A stretch of 64,000 bases of DNA from positions 2,177,501 through 2,241,500 of the forward strand of contig NC_091966.1 in the NCBI RefSeq assembly GCF_036711975.1, given 5' to 3'. Every line of letters begins with the position of its first letter. The first letter of the stretch is position 1. Source of the stretch: Onthophagus taurus. Taxonomy: Eukaryota; Arthropoda; Insecta; Coleoptera; Scarabaeidae. Below the pieces are notes generated by a model. It had not been told where the DNA came from. It saw only the letters and a program-made list of their open reading frames with translations, and searched no databases. A program made the translations under genes and the position numbers. Positions 1 through 8,600 of this stretch are shown in pieces.

Positions 1-99
1 CTTCACTTCTTCTCAACCAACTTTCCTATTCCTATTTATCCTTAGTAAAGTCTCCTCTTCTTTCTACACTTAGTTTTTTGAATTTATAGGGCGTCTCTT

Positions 100-620
100 T
101 TTTTCTGTAATAAACTGTACGTTTATTATTCCTGCTTATTCATCCGCTATCTTGATCCTTTACAATTATTTTGTTGTATTGTCAATGAGCTTTAACTCCA
201 TTTCTCCCGAGTTCCCTTAGTTCAGTCATCAAATCATATCTCTCTCTCTGAATTTTTTTAGCATGGTCCTCATCTATCCATATGTTTGTGCCTTTCAACT
301 CTTTAGCGTTTTTTAGGATATTCATCCTTCTGCTTTCCTTTGTTAGTTTTACTAATATCAGCCTATTGTTGTTCTCTTTATATGCTTCTATTCTACTTGT
401 GATATTCCTCATCAAGTTAATCACCTTATTCTCTCTCCTTTCGAAACCTTTATTACCACATTTTTATGTCTTACCTCTCTTTCCAGCATATCTATACGTT
501 TCTCCTATTCCACAATCTTCCCCTGAAGTTCCTCATTTTCCCTTTTGTATCCATTCATCCCCTTCTGATGTCGATCAGCTGTTCCTTTATGTTTCTGAAT
601 ATATTTTTAATTTTTCGTTT
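100..620 (-). mobile_element. LINE ORF1-like fragment, degenerate
   Basis: Reading the minus strand from about 620 downwards, there is a charged coiled-coil stretch (ENEELQGKIVE, then a stop, then KRIDMLEREVRHKNVVIKG). A frame change follows, then a segment at 424-182 containing ILVKLTKESRRMNIL and AKELKGTNIWIDEDH. This order (coiled coil, 'NVVIKG' strand, RRM-like 'K-LKGTNIWI' segment) is the layout of ORF1 proteins of several non-LTR retrotransposons. At least one stop and one frameshift break it. It lies in the intron that precedes the first visible POLR3A exon. The clade cannot be set from this piece. Confidence 0.5.
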
Positions 621-732
621 TATTTATTCGTTTTATTAAATTCAATTTTTAGAATTAAATCTTCAGATTTTATTTATGAACCCCAAATCAAATTGTAAAT
701 AAGATATTTTTTATTAAGATTTTTTTTAACAG

Positions 733-1662
733 ATATGCGATGCAATTCATACAGTATATGAAGGAGGTGACGCTTACTTAAAAATAGTCCTTTCCCTTGA
801 TAAAATAAGAGAACTCCAACTAGAAGTAGATGTAGACACCATAAAATACAGTTTATGCACATCAAAATTAAAAATAAAACCGGCAGACGTAAATATACGT
901 TCATCTTCCGTAATAACAGTAAACCCCAACAGTAAAAGTCAACAAAAAATGAATATTAATCTCTACGAATTAAACGCCTCGATTCCAAGTGTCGTAATAA
1001 AAGGGTTACCAAACGTAAGCCGAGCTGTTATTGAACCAGAAGTAAAAGATGGTGTAACACGTTATCATCTATGTATTGAAGGTGATAATTTAAGGGAGGT
1101 TATGGCTACTTATGGGGTTGTTGGTACAAAAACGGTGTCTAATAATATCATTGAGGTGTTTCATACGCTTGGTATAGAAGCGGCGAGGTAATTAAATGAA
1201 GATTTTTAAATAAAAGAAGCTAATTTTATTGTTTTTGTAGACAAACTATAATGACTGAAATTAAAACTGTTATGGAAAATCATGGTATGAGTGTGGATTT
1301 TCGTCACATAATGTTATTGGCGGCTCAAATGACGCATACTGGAGAAGTATTGGGTATTACACGACAGGGTTTAGCTAAAATGAAACAATCAGTATTGAAT
1401 TTAGCTTCAGTAATGCTTTTTTTTGTTATTTTCGTATTTGATTTTAATAATTTTTTAATTTTAGTTTGAAAAAACTGCAGATCATCTTTTTGATGCTGCA
1501 TATCATGGTCAAACTGATAAAATTAATGGTGTTTCAGAAAACATTATTATGGGAATGCCTGCTCCTATTGGAACAGGTTTATTTAAGCTTTTACATAAAC
1601 CTTTAGATGTAGACGAAAACCCAGAATCATTACCCCTACTTTTTGAAAGCGCTTTAGAATAA
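733..1662 (+). CDS. POLR3A: POLR3A, DNA-directed RNA polymerase III largest subunit, C-terminal 273 residues
   Basis: The largest catalytic subunit of nuclear RNA polymerase III, which transcribes tRNA, 5S and other small RNAs. Only the three last coding exons are in the window: 733-1187, 1241-1409 and 1465-1662 (TAA 1660-1662). Every junction has AG/GT and the phases join, giving 273 codons. Landmarks of the RPC1 C-terminus are the [15 protein letters not shown] segment followed by [15 protein letters not shown], the [15 protein letters not shown] segment, and the closing [19 protein letters not shown]. The gene starts upstream of base 1. The intron before 733 carries a LINE fragment. A polyadenylation signal (AATAAA, 1694-1699) lies 32 bp after the stop and would place cleavage inside the convergent PFDN1 coding sequence. 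Identification is from protein similarity recalled for this family and is secure. Confidence 0.95.
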
Positions 1663-1693
1663 AGTTAATTTTGATATTTAAAAGATTGTTATA

Positions 1694-1699
1694 AATAAA
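1694..1699 (+). terminator. POLR3A polyadenylation signal AATAAA
   Basis: AATAAA sits 32 bp after the POLR3A stop codon and 10 bp before the PFDN1 stop on the other strand. Cleavage 15-30 nt downstream would fall within the last PFDN1 codons, so the two convergent mRNAs should overlap. Confidence 0.6.
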
Positions 1700-1708
1700 T
1701 AAGATTTT

Positions 1709-2187
1709 TTAAGATCTCGTTTTCTTTTGTTGAACCAATTCCCTAAGACTATTTTCAGCCTCCTTTAATTTCCCTTCTGCAAGTTGAATTTTTTCCGTTT
1801 CCTGTTTACCTTCTTTTGTGTATTCATCTATTTTTGTTTGAAGGTTTTCGATTACTTCTTCTCTGGGTGTCATTACAAAGCAACGTCCTAATGATTCATA
1901 TATTTTAACGTTTTCGTCTAAATTCTTCACCTCCCTATTTTAATAAAGAAATAAAATAAAACAAAATGAGTTAATTAGATTAAAATACTTACAAGTGAGT
2001 TAATGTGGCTATTTGCTTGCACCTTCGAGCAACTTCGATGTTTCTTTGGCAATTTTGAATAACCTCTTTAGTCATTTGTTGTTTGGCTTGTAACTCGGTG
2101 AAAGCCTGAAATACTAAATTAATAAAACATAAAGGGTAATAGCAATAAATAAACCTGTTTTAATTCCAAATCAACTGCGTGCGACAT
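1709..2187 (-). CDS. PFDN1: PFDN1, prefoldin subunit 1
   Basis: A beta-type subunit of the prefoldin hexamer, the cytosolic co-chaperone that hands unfolded actin and tubulin to the CCT chaperonin. Three exons on the minus strand: 2187-2155 (ATG 2187-2185), 2105-1993 and 1934-1709, all with GT..AG introns and joining phases, giving 123 residues, close to the usual ~122. The short N-terminus MSHAVDLELKQ leads into a long helix (AFTELQAKQQMTKEV), the central beta-hairpin region around YESLGRCFVMTPREE, and a second helix rich in K/E/Q that ends QQKKTRS. This helix-hairpin-helix layout is the family fold. Its stop is only 46 bp from the POLR3A stop, tail to tail. A candidate minus-strand AATAAA (plus-strand TTTATT at 1578-1583) lies inside the last coding exon of POLR3A. 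Confidence 0.92.
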
Positions 2188-2665
2188 TTTTTCACTCGAC
2201 AACCCCAAATTTGGTTAGAAATTAAGAATACAATCTAATTTACCGACTTAAATGAAATTAGATAACGTTATTCAAAAAATTTTTTTTTATTTTTTTTAAA
2301 TTTCGCAGTCTAAATCAAGAATATTAAAAATAATCACAATTATATAATTAATTAAAGAATAAAATTTATGGGAAAAAGCAAATTAAAAGGAAATTTTCTA
2401 CAACTAACTTCACATCGGTCTCTTTGCTCATGGCCGGTCCGCGTTGACCGTGCTGGCGATATCTCAACCTAAAATCATCAAATTAGTAAGGTAATTCATA
2501 TTTTCTTAACTTGTTTGCAATTTTAATCCCCATTAAAATCATTTTTGCATTATTTCCGTTAGTTACAAACCCAAAATGTTCATAAAAACAGTTTTAAAAC
2601 TAATTTTGAGGTTAAGTTTGAAAGGTGTCACCTCATCTAACATATTGCTTTATTAATTTGTATAG
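2188..2665. promoter_or_regulatory. Shared divergent promoter of PFDN1 and ABCE1, with a probable ABCE1 5' UTR exon
   Basis: The 478 bp between the two start codons must hold both promoters. A GC-richer island at about 2410-2470 ends in a good splice donor (AAG|GTAATT, GT at 2491). The ABCE1 ATG at 2666 directly follows an acceptor (TGTATAG), so an untranslated first exon of roughly 2410-2490 is likely. That exon would contain a short upstream ORF: ATG at 2430, five codons, TGA at 2445-2447. The rest is AT-rich with no TATA box that I can defend. Whether the uORF is used is inference. Confidence 0.5.
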
Positions 2666-5600
2666 ATGTCCCGACGAAAGGGAACCGAAGAAACCGACAA
2701 GTTGACTCGTATCGCTATCATCAACACCGACAAGTGTAAACCAAAACGGTGTCGTCAAGAATGCAAAAAATCATGTCCGGTTGTTCGAATGGGAAAACTG
2801 TGTATCGAGGTCACTCCAAATGATAAAAAAGCTTCTATATCGGAGGAGTTGTGTATTGGTTGTGGTATTTGTGTTAAGGTAGAGCTAATTTATAAATTAG
2901 ATGATTTAAATATAAAAAGAATTTTTTAGAAATGCCCATTTGAAGCAATTTCCATTATTAACTTACCTAGTAATTTAGAGAGGGATACTACACATCGATA
3001 TGGGAAAAATGCATTTAAATTACATCGACTCCCCATTCCAAGACCAGGGGAAGTTTTAGGATTGGTTGGGACCAACGGTATTGGAAAATCAACTGCTTTA
3101 AAGATTTTAGCAGGAAAGCAAAAGCCTAATCTTGGAAGATACACGGTAAATATAAAAATTTATTAATAAATAATTATTTTTAATTTACATAAATAATCTT
3201 TAATTTCAAATAGGACCCTCCAGATTGGACGGAAATTTTGAGTCATTTCCGAGGTTCTGAACTTCAAAATTATTTTACCAAGATTTTAGAGGACGATTTA
3301 AAAGCCTTAATAAAACCCCAATACGTTGATCAAATCCCAAAAGCTGTAAAAGGAACCGTTCAACAACTATTAGATAAAAAATCTGAACTTGATAACCAAG
3401 ATGAAATTTGCGCCATGTTGGATTTGACCAATTTAAAAGATCGCGAACTTTCCGCTTTATCTGGAGGGGAATTGCAACGTTTCGCTTGTGCCATGGTGTG
3501 CATTCAAAACGGGGATATCTTCATGTTTGATGAACCCTCTTCTTATTTGGATGTTAAACAAAGATTGAATGCTGCACAAACAATTCGATCGCTACTTGGC
3601 CCTGACAAGTATTAATACATTTTTAATTATACTCTTTATCATGAGAAACATGAATAACTAATTGATTTTCATTATTATTTTCCGCATACATACAGATATT
3701 ACGCCTATAAATTGATGTGTGTTAGAGGAAAATGGCTTCTAATGAATATGTTTGTCTGAAAATCGTAAATTTTGGTTTGTTTAAAGTTTCACAAAAAAGT
3801 AGCTCAGGTTCGCGAAAGCCGCAACTTTCTATCTTTCATAATAACTGAGATACCCTGTGCAAACCCATCGAAATTTGGACATCCTGTACACGTGAAAAAA
3901 TTTGCCCTTTCTTACTATACTCTATTTTTTAATTCAGAGGAGTAAAATGAAAAGTCACGTTTACAGAGTGTAATTTTTCAAAGTTATTTTTTTGGCGAGA
4001 GTTTTAAAATTGGAGGGGATTTTAAGTAAACTAGTTACGAATTTAATTACATATTTGTTTAAACACAATAAAAACCAGGGCATACCCAAGGTTTGTTTAC
4101 AAGAGATTGTCTAGGTTTATACACAACTCAATCAAATTTTTAAAATATTGTAATTGAATTACTTTAATATACAGGTGTCTCAGCGAGACCGGTCATTAGA
4201 CGTTTCTGGGGTTCTGGCGAAAATAAAAATTTGAGAATTCAGACTTAAGTATTATCAATTACGATTTCTTCGTCTAAAATATTTTCAGATTTCTTGCACT
4301 TCCGGTTATACCGGAAGTCGCCACCAACTTTATTTTTTAAAATGGAACAGCCTGTATATTTTTACATATTAGGGTTTGTCTGTTTTCAAGGTTTATAAAT
4401 AACTTTACTTTTTGCAATTTGATTCGGTCGTTTTCGAGTTATTCGAATTTTTCTAGAAAAATCTGCTCCAGCAGACATTTGTTCAAAAAATCAGAAAACA
4501 CTCAACTTTTGGGATATCAGTTTAGGATTGAGAACATGCTTAAGCAACATGATGGAGTATGTTTTGGTGCTAAGAACTGCGGTCTAGAACGTTTGATCAC
4601 TTTACTATGGCACGTTAACTTTTCAAAATTTGGAAGTACCATAACTTCATTTTTTTAAATAGTCGTCTTCGGTGTCTCATTCTACATCTTTTATATCCAA
4701 TATGGCCCATACCTAATATTAATAGTTTGGGAGATAATTATGGTTTTTTGAAAAATGCACACATCATATGGATATTTAGTCTAGTGTGCCATGAAAAACA
4801 AACCTTCTCAATGAGTTCTTGTTAAAGACTCACTTGTTTACGTCACTTGATGCATGTGAGCTAATAATTATCTGTTAAAATAAAAACAAAATCGATAACA
4901 ATAACGAAAGTAATATTTACACAAATCAAGACATTCTTAATTTATTTTTTTTGCATGAAAAGCGCGACAAAGTTCGTAGTATGATTCCCAGATCTTCTTT
5001 GGCAGCTCGAATTGAGGTGTTGGGACTGGGCTCGAAATAAGCCAAGGTATTCACCTCTTCTGTTGCATTATCTACTACATTTTTTGGTCAGTTTAACACG
5101 TGATTAATTCGTCCAAAATGCAAAAAGTTTGCTTCTATTTCTCTAAATTTACCTTTTGTCATCGGAGATAAATGTGGATAATTTTCATTAAACATTCTGC
5201 AAGTTCTACTAAGAACTTTGTCGCACTTTTCGTGCACAAAAAATAAATTATGGATTTCTTCATTTGTATAAACATTATTTACTTTATTAATATCCATTTT
5301 AACTGGTTTTAGACTCATAAGCATCAAACAACCTAAATTAGACTTTGACGTTTATCAATAAGTCATTAAACATTTGTTTTCCATGGCACACTAGGTTAAT
5401 ATCCATATATGTGAGCATTTTTCAAAAAACCCTAATTATTTCTCAAACTATTAATGTTAGGCATAGGACATATGGAATATAAAAGATGTAAAATGAGACG
5501 CCGAAGACGACTAAGTAATAAAATATGGGGGTTGCCATTTAAAAAAATGAAGTTATGGTGCTTCCAAATTTCGAAAAGTTAACGTATCATAGTAAAGTGA

Positions 5601-8600
5601 CCAAACCATCTAGACAGTCGTTCTCGGCACCACAACATACTCCATCATGTTCTTTAAGCATGTTCTGAATCCTAAATTGATATCTCAAAAATTGAGTGTT
5701 CTATGATTTTTTGAACAAATGCTTGAGCAAATTTTTCTAGAAAAATTCGAATAACTCGAGAATTGCTGGTTCAAATTACAAAAAGTAAAGTTATTTATAA
5801 ACCTTCAAAACAGACAAATCCAAATATGTAAAAATGTGTTCCATTTAAAAAATAAAGTAGGTGGCGACTTCCGGTATAACCGGAACTGCTAGAAATCTGA
5901 AAATATTTTAGATGAAGAGAACGTAATTGATAATACTGAAGTCTGCATTCTCAAATTTTTTGTTTGGCCAGAACCCCAGAAACGTCTAATGACTGGTCTC
6001 GCTGAGACACCCTGTATTTAGTGTGGTATATAATTAAGCGGTAGTAAAACGGAAAATAATTCAACTTAATTTTTGATATAAACTCACTTATCATAAAATA
6101 ATTGAGAGAAACTAAAGTAGTAATTGATTTATGTTACACTAGAGAAGACACTTCAACTAAACATAAATTTGAGGTTGCGCGCGCATTCCGCGGCCACTTA
6201 CGTCACGAAACACTCCTGCTCTTGCCCCTCGCCCAAAAACTAAAATCAAAGTATTGCAGCATAGGAACTCAGATGTATGTATGTATGTAAGCGTGGAGTG
6301 CGTAGTTTTTACGCGCGCACTTAGGCCCCAGTGGGCCCCTTGTGCATTCTCCTTTCGAGGCTTGAGATGGTATGAGAAAGCATCTTGTTAGGTGACGATA
6401 CCGCTTACTCGTTGCCAATGACGAGTTACCGCCGCCCCAACCCCCCGACCCACACATCATCTCGACCGCAACCTGGCGGAGCGCACGGCAGCTCAACGTC
6501 CTGGCGGAGCGCACGGCAGCTCAACGTCCTGGCGGAGCGCACGACTTGCTCAACGGCCTGGCGCAGGCCAATCAGCGTGGGCGTGTGGTCAGAGAGCGCT
6601 CACGCGCATTCGTCCCTATAAAGTCAAGCCTCACACACATGCGTGCTGCTAACGACAACCAGAGATTGACGACTGGTTGCCGGGACCGACGGCTTAACGT
6701 CCCCTCCGAAGGACGGGGGGCGACTCAACGTGCTTTCACCGGGGATCGAACCCGGGACGTCTGCGTGTTAACCCGAGAGCTAACACGCTGAGCCATCACG
6801 CCCCCTCAGGAACTCAGATTACCTTTAACATACAGGGTGTATCAGGGTGTATCATAAATATATATCTTATAACACAATTTCCCATTCTTTGTCCTTAAGA
6901 TATGATACTATAAAGTAAAGGGTACACAAGTTTGAGTACTACTGGTTAATGAATTATACTAAGCAGGCTTTGCTTTGCAATTTGTTTCTAGTTTTGTAAT
7001 TTTGTTGTTTTTAATACAATAAGCAAGTTTATTTATTAAAACCAAAACTTTTGTAAATTTTCACATTAGAGAGTGATAAAACAGAAGTGATAAATTTATC
7101 ACATAAAGTAAACAACCTCTAAAAAAATAACTCAAAAATGACTTTTATGTGTCAAATTAAAGCTATATACATAAGCAAAGCGTGCTTAGTATAATTCTTT
7201 ATACAGCAGTACTTAAACTTTCAAACCTTTAACTTTATCGTATCATATCTTAAAAATGGCAAAGAATTGGACATTGTGTTATATTGTGAATTTTTTATTC
7301 TCAAAAAGGGGACCTATAACCCCTCAATTTTTTTCTACTCATACCTGATGCACCCCCTGTACAAAGTGTGTCAAATGTCTGGAATAACTTCGCCATTTGT
7401 AGTTTCTTTATTAATTGTGGCGCAATTTTTGGCGATGTTTGCTTGTTTACTATTTTTTTTTTGTTTCGTTGCTATGGCAACCAAGATTGTTATTTTAAAT
7501 TTATTAAATTTTTGCATATTTTGATAGAAGATAAATCCCTCTACGCAATGAACATACAGTGTGTCCCAGGATAGATGTTACAAGAGGTATAATGACTTAA
7601 AAATGTTAGAATTTTATATTAAGGCTGAGGAATTAACCCCTGCTTGGTGTGGAGAGAATTTTAAGTATAGTTTCATGTATTGAAAATCAACTCGGCCTTG
7701 ATAGTGAAGCGAAAACTATTTCAGGTAAAGTAACCTTTTTGTTCATGATATTGAAAAATGTTATTAAGAAAAGTTGTTCAAAATGTGAAATATGATACGG
7801 TCCTATGCAAAATTTGAGGAGGATCTATCTACTTTGGTTGAAGCATCACATTTTAGTTTAAATAACATAAATATTGTATAATTTTATTTTATTTATAGAA
7901 AATCGAACGTATACTTAACTGTCGTTTATTCAACATAACATCCACCTTTGCACATTTTTCTATACGATGCCTAAATTCTCTAAAGCTGTTCTGAATTTCT
8001 TCGATGCGTATTTGTCGTATAACATTTGTTATCCGTTCTTTTAATATTTTTCGATTGTTCGGTATTGGTTGAGCGAAAACTAGTTGTTTAAGGCGACCCC
8101 ATGAAAGAAATCTAATATTAAAAGGTCGGGAGACCTTCGAGGCCACGCAATTGGACCATTTCTAGATATAATCTTTTCTCGAAATATTAAATTTAACCAT
8201 TCAGCTACACGTGCTGTAGAATGTGCAGAGCATCCATCGGGTTGGCAGTAAATTGCCTGTCTTTCTATCAGTAAAAAAAAATCTTATCTAAAATATAGTG
8301 GTTTAATCAATGTAGATAGATCTTTCTGAAAATTTGCATAGTGCCATAATTTCTCATTCTGAACAACTTTTCTCAATGATATTTTGCCGTATCAGGAACA
8401 AAAAGGTTACTTTACTTGAACTAAAAATAGTTTTCGCTTCATTATCAAGGCCGAGTTGATTTTGGGCTTAATTCCTCAGCCTTAAAATAAAATTCAATAT
8501 TTTTTAAGTCATTATACCTCTTGTAACATCTATCCTGGGACACGCTGTATATGAAATCATATGGTTGTATAAGAAAAAAATCGAGACAAAATGCGTTCTC

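Noticed and set aside
282-698. 138-codon plus-strand ORF rich in F, L and S
   Set aside because: It is antisense to the LINE ORF1 remnant in T/C-rich DNA and has no signs of a real protein.
2400-2480. Minus-strand exon encoding RGPAMSKETDVK, flanked by AG and GT
   Set aside because: It is short, I recognise no protein, and the plus-strand reading as an ABCE1 leader exon explains the same splice-like ends equally well.
6730-6804. tRNA gene on the minus strand
   Set aside because: Boxes A and B and a T-arm are present, but the acceptor stem does not close and the sequence continues into a SINE with target duplications.
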